In this document: positions 28,052 through 34,799 of the stretch, one piece after another | How the letters are laid out: every line of letters starts with the position of its first letter | Numbering within the stretch: position 1 is the first letter of the stretch | Assembly: GCA_963732925.1 (NCBI GenBank) | Contig: CAVTBJ010000012.1 | Location: forward strand, 124,001 to 188,000 | DNA length: 64,000 nt | Origin: DASZRZ01 sp963732925 | Lineage (GTDB): Bacteria > Acidobacteriota > Terriglobia > Terriglobales > Acidobacteriaceae | Direction of reading: 5' to 3' | Made by a program: the position numbers and the translations under genes | The notes under the pieces: generated by a model | What the model was told of the DNA's origin: nothing | The model's input: only the letters and a program-made list of their open reading frames with translations | The model's database searches: none

Positions 28052-28137
28052 AGAAAAAGTTTCTGACGGAATCCTCCGTTTGGAACTATTCTCCCTTGAA
28101 GAAAAGGCCGCCCATGTTGCCGGGCGGCCTTTTCGTT
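28052..28137 (+). ncRNA. Candidate small structured RNA
   Basis: Between the promoter and a terminator lie about 86 nt with three perfect stem-loops: AGAAA-AAG-TTTCT (6 bp if C28051 is included), ACGGA-ATCC-TCCGT (5 bp), and the terminator. No reading frame with a ribosome site is present. Promoter strength and tight structure suggest a stable regulatory RNA. I cannot match it to a known family by eye; it is not a tRNA, tmRNA or SRP RNA. Confidence 0.5.
28102..28137 (+). terminator. Rho-independent terminator (possibly bidirectional)
   Basis: A 12-bp stem AAAAGGCCGCCC / GGGCGGCCTTTT with an 8-nt loop, then TTTTCGTTT. The minus strand also reads TTTTC after the stem, so it could end the tRNA-Thr transcript too. 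Confidence 0.9.
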
Positions 28138-28275
28138 TGCCGTCGAGAGGCCACATACCGGTTCCCACGGGGGATACAACGGGACTTTCGAAGAAACACG
28201 AACCAGACGATCGAAGGGAAGCGTTGTGCAGAGGAGCGCAGCCCAACCAGGTAGGCAGATTGGAAGCAGGTGGGC

Positions 28276-28351
28276 TGGAGCCGACGATCGGACTTGAACC
28301 GATGACCTGACGATTACGAATCGTCTGCTCTACCAACTGAGCTACGTCGGC
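28276..28351 (-). tRNA. tRNA-Thr(CGT)
   Basis: Minus strand: acceptor GCCGACG/CGTCGGC, discriminator T, CCA encoded. The anticodon stem ACGAT/ATCGT encloses loop TCGTA with anticodon CGT. D arm AGCTCAGTTGGTAGAGC and T arm GGTTCAAGTCC are canonical. Confidence 0.95.
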
Positions 28352-28359
28352 CCTCAGCG

Positions 28360-28388
28360 ATTCTAAATGCGCTGCGCTTCTCCGTAAA
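28360..28388 (-). promoter_or_regulatory. Promoter of tRNA-Thr
   Basis: On the minus strand, TTTACG (28388-28383), a 17-nt spacer and TAGAAT (28365-28360), ending 8 nt before the mature tRNA 5' end. Confidence 0.6.
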
Positions 28389-28519
28389 GAATCAGCAGAC
28401 CATGGCGGCGGCGATCGCCGGAGACGTAGTTTTCCACGCCTTTCCACTGTTCATCCGGGTTCTCCACAGAGCTGTTGCCACTTTGCTATTGCCTCGGCGT
28501 GAGCGGCTTTTAATAATCG

Positions 28520-29437
28520 ATGAGAGGTCGGGCGAAGGCCAGAGTGGAATCCTACGGTCGAGCGGACGTACTGCGGATCCTGCACATCACGCCACGGCAG
28601 TTGGCGCAATGGCAGAAGGTGGGCTTGGTACCGGCCGCGGAGCCCTACTCGTTCTCCGATCTCCTGCAGATGAAGAAGGTGAGAGACCTGCGCGACGAGC
28701 GGGTGCGCGCGGGCATGATCCAGCGTTCCTTGCAGGCCATGCAGAAGCAGGTAGCGGGCATCGGAAACCCATTGCTCGAAGCGGGTGTTTTCTCCGCCGG
28801 TTCCCGTCTCGTCTTCCGCCATCAGGGATATGCGCTGGAGCCCATTGCCGGCCAGTTCGTGTTGGATTTTTCCCCAGCTGAAGAGCGCGCGTTTCCGGCC
28901 CGGGCGGAAGGCTCCGAGCTGGAGGAAACCGTTAACGAACTGTTTGCCCGGGGAGTGATGCTGGAAGACGAGCCGCAGACCCTCGCCGAGGCTATGGCCG
29001 CTTATGCCCGGGTGCTGGAACTGGATCCTGGCCACGCCGCTGCGCATATCAACCTGGGGACGCTCTACTACAACCGGCAGGACTACAACCTGGCGGAATC
29101 GCACTACCGTAAGGCCATTGAGGCCGATCCCCGCTACGCCCTGGCGCACTTCGATCTGGGGAATGTGCTCGACGAAACCGGGCGCATCGAAGAGGCAGTG
29201 CAGTCCTACCGGACCGCCCTGCTGCTGGTGCCCACCTATGCCGACGCGCACTACAACCTGGCCCTGGCCTTCGAGAAGATGCGCCAGTTCCGCCGCGCTC
29301 TGGTCCATTGGCGCGCCTACCTGCGACTGGACCAGTCCGGACCCTGGTCGGTGCACGCCAGGAACCAGGTGCAGCGCATCCTTGAAAACGATCACCTCCA
29401 GGTGGTATTCCGGCGCGACAAGCAGCCGGTGCGCTAA
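28520..29437 (+). CDS. MerR-type HTH protein with TPR domain
   Basis: 305 aa. Residues about 10-80 form a MerR-like winged helix (YGRADVLRILHITPRQLAQW, YSFSDLLQMKKVRDLRDERV). Residues about 135-290 are TPR repeats (AAHINLGTLYYNRQDYNLAE, ALAHFDLGNVLDETGRIEEA, ADAHYNLALAFEKMRQFRRA). The usual MerR effector-binding half is replaced by TPRs, so the signal is probably protein-protein contact. The start ATG 28520 has no clear ribosome site. It is divergent from tRNA-Thr and upstream of tRNA-Arg. Confidence 0.85.
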   Translation: MRGRAKARVESYGRADVLRILHITPRQLAQWQKVGLVPAAEPYSFSDLLQMKKVRDLRDERVRAGMIQRSLQAMQKQVAGIGNPLLEAGVFSAGSRLVFRHQGYALEPIAGQFVLDFSPAEERAFPARAEGSELEETVNELFARGVMLEDEPQTLAEAMAAYARVLELDPGHAAAHINLGTLYYNRQDYNLAESHYRKAIEADPRYALAHFDLGNVLDETGRIEEAVQSYRTALLLVPTYADAHYNLALAFEKMRQFRRALVHWRAYLRLDQSGPWSVHARNQVQRILENDHLQVVFRRDKQPVR

Positions 29438-29527
29438 GAGGCTCGCGAGCCTGCGTTCCTCCAAACCCAGAGAACTTTTTTCTGAGAAGCGGTGTGGCAT
29501 TGGCGCCAAGGCGGTGTTTTCGCTGGG

Positions 29528-29533
29528 TATAAT
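29528..29533 (+). promoter_or_regulatory. -10 element of tRNA-Arg
   Basis: A perfect TATAAT, 13 nt before the mature tRNA-Arg 5' end. The only -35-like sequence (TTGGCG) is about 22 nt away, so the -35 is weak. Confidence 0.5.
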
Positions 29534-29546
29534 GAGCTCAGGAAAT

Positions 29547-29623
29547 CGGGGCGTAGCTCAGGTGGATAGAGCATCTGCCTTCTAAGCAGAGGGTCGCAGG
29601 TTCGAGTCCTGCCGCCCCGACCA
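29547..29623 (+). tRNA. tRNA-Arg(TCT)
   Basis: Acceptor CGGGGCG/CGCCCCG, discriminator A, CCA encoded. The anticodon stem TCTGC/GCAGA encloses loop CTTCTAA with anticodon TCT; the T arm is GGTTCGAGTCC. Its 3' end touches the stop codon of an integrase remnant read from the other strand, which marks it as the likely attachment site of an integrated element. Confidence 0.95.
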
Positions 29624-29624
29624 G

Positions 29625-29752
29625 TTAATCCCCCTGCAGTGAGGCACTTGCCTTTCCGATGCGGCCAGTCTGGAGAAGCGCGTTTTGCGTGGTGTGCCTA
29701 GAATTGTGCCCACCCAACCGTGAAACGGCTTCCATAACTACACCCTCCGAGG
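29625..29752 (-). pseudogene. Tyrosine recombinase (integrase), C-terminal tail, separated by IS
   Basis: Reading the minus strand from the IS left junction gives GVVMEAVSRLGG and then a tail ending SASLQGD and a TAA at 29625-29627, 1 bp from the tRNA-Arg CCA. Joined to the piece at 32181-32460 with one target duplication removed, it continues RYVHSSE in the same frame, as expected after the catalytic Tyr of a XerC/D-type integrase. The IS therefore interrupted this gene. Confidence 0.75.
29745..29752. repeat. Target-site duplication, left copy
   Basis: CTCCGAGG, identical to 32181-32188. Eight bp is the duplication length known for IS1595-family elements. Confidence 0.85.
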
Positions 29753-29779
29753 GGCAATAAATCACTTGACTAACCAAGG
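29753..29779 (+). repeat. IS left inverted repeat
   Basis: Begins GGCAATAAATCACTTGA. It pairs with the right end, with mismatches only at positions 1 and 18. Confidence 0.85.
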
Positions 29780-29801
29780 GTTGTAGCACATAATCCTTGG
29801 C

Positions 29802-30759
29802 ATGAAAGATAAAGCGCAGCAGCCCAAGACCTTACAGCAAGCCATTCAGCATTTCTCGGATGAACAGGTCTGTATTGATACCGTGGCCGCGCTGCGCTGG
29901 CCCGAAGGCCCCATATGTCCAGCCTGTGGCCACAAAGAACACTACTACCTGAAAACCCAAAAGCGGTGGAAATGCAAAGAGTGTCATAAGCAGTTCACCG
30001 TCAAGCTGGGCACCATCTTTGAGGATTCCCCGGTACCGCTCACCAAATGGCTTCCCGCTCTGTGGCTGCTGGTGAACTGCAAAAACGGCGTCAGTTCCTA
30101 TGAAGTCGCCCGCGATCTCGGGGTTACCCAGCGCACCGCATGGTTCATGCTGCATCGCCTCCGCAAGGCTCTGCAATCCGGCTCCATGATGAAGATGGGC
30201 GGAGGCGGCGGAGAAGTCGAAGTCGATGAGACCTTCATCGGCGGCAAGGCTCGCAACATGCACGTCGATGCCAAGAAGCGGCGCATCACCGGAACCGGCG
30301 GCAAAGACAAAGCCGCCGTCATGGGCATTCTTGAGCGCGGCGGAAACGTCCGCACCGTGGTTGTGGAGAACCGCCGCAAGAAAGTCTTGCAGGAACAGGT
30401 AAAAACCCACGTCGCCGCTGGTACTGCGCTTTATACCGATGCCCTGCAGTCCTACAGTGGCCTGGACCGTGAATATGCCCATCAGGTAATTGACCATGCT
30501 GAGAAGTACGTTGACGGTCGCGTGCATACCAATGGGCTGGAAAATTTTCTGGTCGCTGCTCAAGCGCGGCATCAGCGGAACCTATGTGAGCGTAGAGCCG
30601 TTTCATCTGTTCCGCTATTTGGATGAGCAAAGTTTTCGCTACAACAACCGTAAAGAAATGAAGGATGCGGACCGTTTCAACCTTGCGCTCTCGCAGATTT
30701 CAGGGAAACGCCTGACCTTCGCTGAGGTAACCGGCAAGGTGGGAGAAACGGCTTTCTAA
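29802..30759 (+). CDS. IS1595-family transposase, frameshifted
   Basis: About 318 aa if joined. An N-terminal zinc ribbon (CPACGHKEHYYLK, WKCKECHKQF), a helix-turn-helix region (VSSYEVARDLGVTQRTAWFMLHRLR) and a DDE/N catalytic domain: VDETFIGGK, LYTDALQSY, and HTNGLENF followed after a frame change by WSLLKRGISGTYVSV and FHLFRYLDEQSFRYNNR. The frame breaks at C30549 (TTT-C-TGG); removing one base restores a normal ISXO2-like protein. The change is +1, unlike the -1 slippage typical of IS elements, so programmed frameshifting is less likely than a mutation or error. Confidence 0.88.
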
Positions 30760-30983
30760 TCCTTTGCGTCTGAAGCGCGGGAAGAAGAAGCGCGTTTAGT
30801 CTTGCGCTTCTTTGCTCGCTTTTCCGCATCAAGTTTCGCCTTCAGTTCTGCGTGCGATACCGACAGGATTTGTTTTAAGGCGGTCTCGAAATTCGCGTAC
30901 TCACCCGCTGCATTCTTGGCGGAAGGTTTCGGGTGGGTTGATTTTTGTGGCACGTATGAGCCTTCAGAGATGAGGGTAGTCAT
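30756..30983 (-). CDS. IS cargo: small Lys-rich protein
   Basis: 75 aa from ATG 30983 (a TTG lies six codons upstream). Middle FETALKQILSVSHAELKAKLD is amphipathic and helical; the C-terminus is strongly basic (EKRAKKRKTKRASSS). It overlaps the transposase stop by 4 bp on the opposite strand. Small proteins of this style recur in Acidobacteria and beside mobile genes; an antitoxin-like or nucleic-acid-binding role is a guess. Confidence 0.6.
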   Translation of the reverse strand: MTTLISEGSYVPQKSTHPKPSAKNAAGEYANFETALKQILSVSHAELKAKLDAEKRAKKRKTKRASSSRASDAKD

Positions 30984-31042
30984 ACGTCCGTCAAAAGTCA
31001 ATCCGTCTTGAGAGCATCTCCCCCAGATCCCGAGAGCCTTTT

Positions 31043-31819
31043 ATGGCCGTATTCCAAGCGTTTCTCGATGAAAGCGGAAAATTCAAAGATCACAAGGTGG
31101 TTTCATTCTGTGGGCTGGCCGCCGAAGTTGGGCGAATGCGGCAGTTCAGTGATGAATGGGAACGCTTGCTGCGTCGATATGAACTCCCTTCTCTGACAAT
31201 GAAGCGGGCGCTGCGGATCAACGTTAAACTGAGCCCCCAAATCAAGGCACAATCTCCACAGGAGAGAATCGAGGCGCTGAAACCATTTGCAGACTGCATT
31301 CGGGAATATGCGGAGGTCGGCATAGCCATTGCCATTGACGTGGATGCTTATAGCGCCCTCTCGGTTGAAGCAAAGAAAAGACTTGGCGGCAGCGACGACC
31401 CACATTATCTCGCCTTTATGCAGGGCGTCTTGGGGGTGATTAAGTACATTCCCGATGGAGATAAGATCAGCATTGTTTGCGATGACGACGAGAGTACTGC
31501 TTTGAATTGCTACAAGCTTTATCGGAGAATGTGCAGAATAGAACAATCAGCGCGAGAATCACTTGTTGCCCTGACCTTCGCCAACGACGATGTGTTCGTT
31601 CCTCTGCAGGCAGCAGATTTCATTTCGTCTTTGGTGCGCTATGAAGCTCACCGAAGATTCAATGGCAAACGCTATGATTTCCTGCCCCTGCTACGACACC
31701 TCACTGCTCCTCCCAGCATGAAATGGATCTTGTCATTCTGGGATAAGGCCCATGCACAAAAGATGGGACAGGCGCTAGAGAAGATGAAGCTCGGGGTGAC
31801 CCCCTATGGAAGCGTATAA
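31043..31819 (+). CDS. IS cargo: DUF3800 protein
   Basis: 258 aa. DUF3800 signature: N-terminal FLDESGKFKDHKVVSFCGLA (acidic DES motif), a central IVCDDDEST, and C-terminal VPLQAADFISSLVRYEAHR. The family has an RNase H-like fold with conserved acidic residues and is found in phages, defence loci and transposons. The residues D8, E9, the DDDE cluster and the AADF motif are present, so it looks intact. The next cargo gene starts 12 bp after its stop. A role in element maintenance or defence is inference. Confidence 0.82.
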   Translation: MAVFQAFLDESGKFKDHKVVSFCGLAAEVGRMRQFSDEWERLLRRYELPSLTMKRALRINVKLSPQIKAQSPQERIEALKPFADCIREYAEVGIAIAIDVDAYSALSVEAKKRLGGSDDPHYLAFMQGVLGVIKYIPDGDKISIVCDDDESTALNCYKLYRRMCRIEQSARESLVALTFANDDVFVPLQAADFISSLVRYEAHRRFNGKRYDFLPLLRHLTAPPSMKWILSFWDKAHAQKMGQALEKMKLGVTPYGSV

Positions 31820-31830
31820 TTCGCGGCGCC

Positions 31831-32091
31831 ATGGATGAGCATGCTTACTGGGTTGTGCGCTGCAAAACAAACGGATGTTCCGCCATTATGCCGCTGCGCT
31901 ATGCTGGAAAGTATCAGGGCGAACCATTCGTAGAAAAACCTACAGATGGACCAGCTCATCTTGATCTCCGGTGTGAGATGTGCGGCAGAGCTCACAGGTA
32001 CACTCTCCCGCTTGATCTCGACTGGCATCGAACGGTGGAACCACCCGCACCAGGAATGGTGGATAGGATATCCGAGGGCCACTTGCAATAA
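31831..32091 (+). CDS. IS cargo: small Cys-rich protein
   Basis: 86 aa with two Cys pairs, CKTNGC and CEMCGR, spaced about 36 residues apart, consistent with one zinc knuckle. It is 12 bp after the DUF3800 gene and probably co-transcribed and translated with it. Function unknown; a DNA- or RNA-binding partner of the DUF3800 protein is possible. Confidence 0.6.
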   Translation: MDEHAYWVVRCKTNGCSAIMPLRYAGKYQGEPFVEKPTDGPAHLDLRCEMCGRAHRYTLPLDLDWHRTVEPPAPGMVDRISEGHLQ

Positions 32092-32153
32092 CCTCAAACC
32101 CCCATGTCATTTGCCAGCGCCCTGTCACGGCATTGTCAGTTTTCACGTGGTCT

Positions 32154-32180
32154 CCTTGGTTAGCCAAGTGATTTATTGCT
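32154..32180 (-). repeat. IS right inverted repeat
   Basis: On the minus strand it begins AGCAATAAATCACTTGG and matches the left end at 25 of 27 positions. Confidence 0.85.
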
Positions 32181-32188
32181 CTCCGAGG
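32181..32188. repeat. Target-site duplication, right copy
   Basis: CTCCGAGG, identical to 29745-29752. Confidence 0.85.
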
Positions 32189-32460
32189 AGTGAACGTAGC
32201 GGCTGGAAATGCTTATCGAATTGTGACCTGCAATGCGTGCAAGCGTCCAAGCATCGCAACCACTCTCGCCCAAGCGGGTAAGAAAGGTGTGACGGAAGCT
32301 GTAAAGCACGAACGGGCGAACCCCGCTAAGCCGCAACGCCTTCGTGTGCTGTTTCTTTAGACTCGACGGCTCAACATGACCACTTCGGGTCGGCGCGATC
32401 CAAACCCAGCCCTCTAAGGGCCTCTCAGCTTCCTCCCAGCAGCTTTCCAGTACATTCCTA
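32181..32460 (-). pseudogene. Tyrosine recombinase (integrase) catalytic fragment
   Basis: The minus strand reads GWVWIAPTRSGHVE, then SFRHTFLTRLGESGCDAW, ARIAGHNSISISSRYVH: the HxxR box, the second His and the catalytic Tyr of a phage-type integrase. The N-terminal half and first catalytic Arg are missing; protein character ends near 32460, exactly where an unrelated HlyD-like fragment begins on the other strand. The 3' end is split by the IS and continues at 29625-29752. Confidence 0.8.
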
Positions 32461-32949
32461 GGCGACCCCGCGCAGATCGAAGTTGTCACCGACGTTCTCA
32501 CCACGGACGCCGTCGGCATCAGGCCCGGATCGACCGTTTTTCTCGATGGTTGGGGCGGGGATCATCCTTTGCACGCCAAGGTGCGGCTTGTGGAACCTGC
32601 GGGGTTCACAAAGATCTCTGCACTCGGAGTCGAGGGAAAACGCGTTAATGTGATCATCGATTTCGTTGACCCGCCGGAGAATTTGAAGGGTGGCTATCGC
32701 GTGGAAGCTCATATCGTCACCTGGGACAGTTCAAACGTCCTGAAGATACCTGGCAGCGCCGCTTTTCGTGAAGGTGAGCAGTGGAGCGTCTTCGTTGTGG
32801 TGGGAGGACGTGCGCGTCGGCGCATCGTCAAGATTGGACACCGAAATCAAATCGAAGCTGAGGTCCTGGATGGGCTTCAACTTGGAGAGGAAGTGATTCT
32901 GTACCCTTCGAATCAATTGCAGGAGGGTGTTCGCGTTCAGCTTCGCTAA
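32461..32949 (+). pseudogene. C-terminal fragment of HlyD/RND-type efflux adaptor
   Basis: Coding character starts abruptly at 32461: GDPAQIEVVTDVLTTDAVGI, GWGGDHPLHAKVRLVEPAGF, TKISALGVEGKRVNVIIDF, IPGSAAFREGEQWSVFVV and a terminal QEGVRVQLR. This is the beta-barrel and membrane-proximal part of a periplasmic membrane-fusion protein. The coiled coil, lipoyl domain and signal peptide are absent, and no pump gene is nearby. It is a remnant left by a deletion or recombination with the integrase fragment. Confidence 0.75.
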
Positions 32950-33007
32950 GACCTTCCTATCGTTGCGATTTTCGCCACCCGTTATTTCGTGTTTTTAGTC
33001 CTGGCAT

Positions 33008-33403
33008 TCACTCCAAGGACGCGAGGACTCGTCGGAGTCGCTCATTCGCATCCTCTGCCACTGGCTTGACTTCAGGATTATCGATCAAGGTGAACATCGC
33101 CTGCGCATCAGCGATAGACACCAGAATTCCCACCGGCGTTTCCTGTACAACTACGTTGCAAGGCAACAACAAGCCAATATGCTTTTCCGTTTGCAGCGCT
33201 TTGTACGCGAGTGGCGGATTACATACGCCCAGAATGACATATGGCCGAAAATCCACATTAAGTTTCTGCTTAAGTGTATCCCTGATATCGATCTCAGCCA
33301 GAACACCAAAGCCTTCGCTCTTCAGAGCTTGCTTGAGGTTCTCCAATACCTGATCAAAAGAACGTCCGTGGAGTTGTCGCTCAAACCCGTATCGAAACGT
33401 CAT
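33008..33403 (-). CDS. DUF302-family protein
   Basis: 131 aa. ATG 33403 is chosen with AGAGGAAAG 5 nt upstream. DUF302 features: DQVLENLKQALKSEGFGVLAEID, VILGVCNPPLAYKAL, LLLPCNVVVQE and FTLIDNPEV. The family is small, often linked to redox or sulfur stress, with no firm biochemical role. It is divergent from the Gln-rich secreted protein, and a perfect CRP-type palindrome lies between them. Confidence 0.88.
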   Translation of the reverse strand: MTFRYGFERQLHGRSFDQVLENLKQALKSEGFGVLAEIDIRDTLKQKLNVDFRPYVILGVCNPPLAYKALQTEKHIGLLLPCNVVVQETPVGILVSIADAQAMFTLIDNPEVKPVAEDANERLRRVLASLE

Positions 33404-33485
33404 TCTTTCCTCTCTGCCGATCCTAACGAAACCCCAGCATAGCTGCATAACAGCTGGCTGACAGGTGATTCGAGGCACTGCAGGT

Positions 33486-33501
33486 TGTGATGACGATCAC
33501 A
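33486..33501. promoter_or_regulatory. CRP/FNR-type palindromic operator
   Basis: TGTGATGACGATCACA is a perfect match to the CRP consensus TGTGA-N6-TCACA. It lies 83 bp upstream of the DUF302 start and 47 bp upstream of the start at 33548, positioned to control either or both divergent genes. Confidence 0.6.
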
Positions 33502-33547
33502 GCCGTAACCCGCTATTGAAGGAATGATGGTTTTAGAGGAATTTTCG

Positions 33548-34177
33548 ATGAGAAAGTTCACAGCGCTTTTAGTTTTGGTAGTGCTCTGTAGCCCGCTGCT
33601 CGCCCAGCGTGGTGGAGGTGGGGGAGGCCAGGGCCAAGGACAAGGTCAGCCGCCTGGGCAAATGTCGGGCCAGGGACAGCAGGGCCCCCGACAGGGGCGG
33701 GGGCAGAGTCAACCAAATGGACAAAGTCAGACAGAACGGCAGCGTCAGCGAATCCACGCAACCGAGGCCCAGAAGGGCCAGTACGGAACATGCGATCGAA
33801 CTGCCGCACAAGTCCATGATCGGATACAGGCAATGGCCCGCACCGCGTCGGGCGCAAATCCCGACATTTCCAATATGCGCCAACAACGAGACCAGATTCG
33901 CGAGCAGACGCAGACAATGGATCAAGCAATGGAGCGGTTGCGGCAGGGCTTGACCGAAGAGCAGCGCGAACAGCTCCAGAGTCGCCTAAAGCTCCTGGAA
34001 CGTGAGCGGGAGCAGCTTAGGATTCATCAGCAATCGCTAGACGGAGAATTAGATTCAACAACGCCCAGCGCGAAGCGTTTGGCCAATCGAACCCGCCAAG
34101 TCGAACAGGCGATGTCACGTTGGCAGAAGCAATACCAGGAGTTTGGGAAGGACCTCGGAACTACAGAGACCAATTGA
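33548..34177 (+). CDS. Secreted Gly/Gln-rich coiled-coil protein
   Basis: 209 aa. ATG 33548 is chosen with AGAGGA 7 nt upstream; it opens a signal peptide (KFTALLVLVVLCSPLLAQ). A Gly/Gln/Pro low-complexity segment (residues about 20-70) is followed by a long charged coiled coil (MDQAMERLRQGLTEEQREQL and on). It is probably periplasmic. It may share control with DUF302 through the CRP-type site. Function unknown. Confidence 0.7.
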   Translation: MRKFTALLVLVVLCSPLLAQRGGGGGGQGQGQGQPPGQMSGQGQQGPRQGRGQSQPNGQSQTERQRQRIHATEAQKGQYGTCDRTAAQVHDRIQAMARTASGANPDISNMRQQRDQIREQTQTMDQAMERLRQGLTEEQREQLQSRLKLLEREREQLRIHQQSLDGELDSTTPSAKRLANRTRQVEQAMSRWQKQYQEFGKDLGTTETN

Positions 34178-34313
34178 TCCAGATCGTCGCCATGTTGCGG
34201 GAGCAGAGCGAACTTATCGGGCAATAATGTACTTCTGCGGGCCGGGCACCTCCGCATAAGGAGGGGATCGTGACAGACGAAAGAAGCATAGCGCATAGGC
34301 TAGATGCAGCCGG

Positions 34314-34629
34314 ATGGGCCTTTTCTTTCTTTGGATAGGCAGTGCCGTACTGGCGGATCTCCGTTGGGGCATAGCTCTCATCCGAATTGGCATCATCATC
34401 CTCGGTGGGCAAGCAGCGCGAAAGTGGATGGCCCTTAGGTTTGAGGGGTTCTGGGCCGTGGAAAAAAAGTCATCTTGCGGGAGTACGACCCATAGAGTCG
34501 CGAGCACATCGTAATTGACACGGCGGGGCGGAGTGTAGCGGAGAGCGTCAAGGAGTTTCAGGAACAGCTTCAAACCCGCTTTGACGCCCCGGGAGCGGCC
34601 ATTCCAATCTGTGCCAAGCCCGGTGTCTG
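34314..34629 (+). pseudogene. Decayed small membrane protein gene
   Basis: GLFFLWIGSAVLADLRWG to GGQAARKWMALRFEGFWAVEKK reads as a membrane helix plus a conserved-looking tail. After a run of seven A (34461-34467) the meaningful frame changes, giving VILREYDP, a TAG stop, then REHIVIDTAGRSVAESVKEF to CAKPGV and a stop at 34629. One frameshift and one nonsense codon therefore separate parts that appear to belong together. Confidence 0.4.
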
Positions 34630-34709
34630 AACCGTCCACTCTGCTCCTCCTTCCTTCGGGGCTGGCGATGATCGGCTTCTGGCGGCGGCGTTTTGGCCGC
34701 CGGTTCTAG
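34608..34709 (+). pseudogene. PEP-CTERM tail remnant
   Basis: In one frame SVPSPVSEPSTLLLLPSG, then LAMIGFWRRRFGRRF and stop: a textbook PEP-CTERM sorting tail (PEP-like SEPS, hydrophobic helix, Arg cluster) with no matching protein body upstream. It overlaps the end of the decayed gene at 34314-34629 in another frame. Confidence 0.6.
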
Positions 34710-34719
34710 TGCTGTGGGA

Positions 34720-34791
34720 CGACTGCGGCCTGCGGTTGGGTTGGCTGTAACTGCGGGAATGCGGCGGTCGGAAATTCTTGGACTTAGGGAT
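34720..34791 (+). pseudogene. Integrase fragment (first catalytic Arg region)
   Basis: RLRPAVGLAVTAGMRRSEIL, then GLRD, matches the TGMRRGEILGLRW box that holds the first catalytic Arg of tyrosine recombinases. Only about 24 codons survive, on the opposite strand to the C-terminal integrase piece at 32181-32460. Confidence 0.5.
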
Positions 34792-34799
34792 GCTGGCTT

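Larger units (their letters stand above)
29753..32180 (+). mobile_element. IS1595-family element with cargo genes
   Basis: 2428 bp bounded by 27-bp terminal inverted repeats (29753-29779 and 32154-32180, 25 of 27 identical) and flanked by the 8-bp direct repeat CTCCGAGG. It encodes an IS1595-type DDE/N transposase and, beyond it, three cargo genes: a small Lys-rich protein (minus strand), a DUF3800 protein and a two-CxxC-type small protein. Carriage of passenger genes is known for this family. The element sits inside an integrase gene, so it arrived later than the integrase. Matching duplications suggest a fairly recent insertion. Confidence 0.88.

Noticed and set aside
30540..30759. Programmed -1 frameshifting in the transposase
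   Set aside because: The required change is +1, and the same extra-C pattern occurs in unrelated housekeeping genes, so an error or mutation is simpler.
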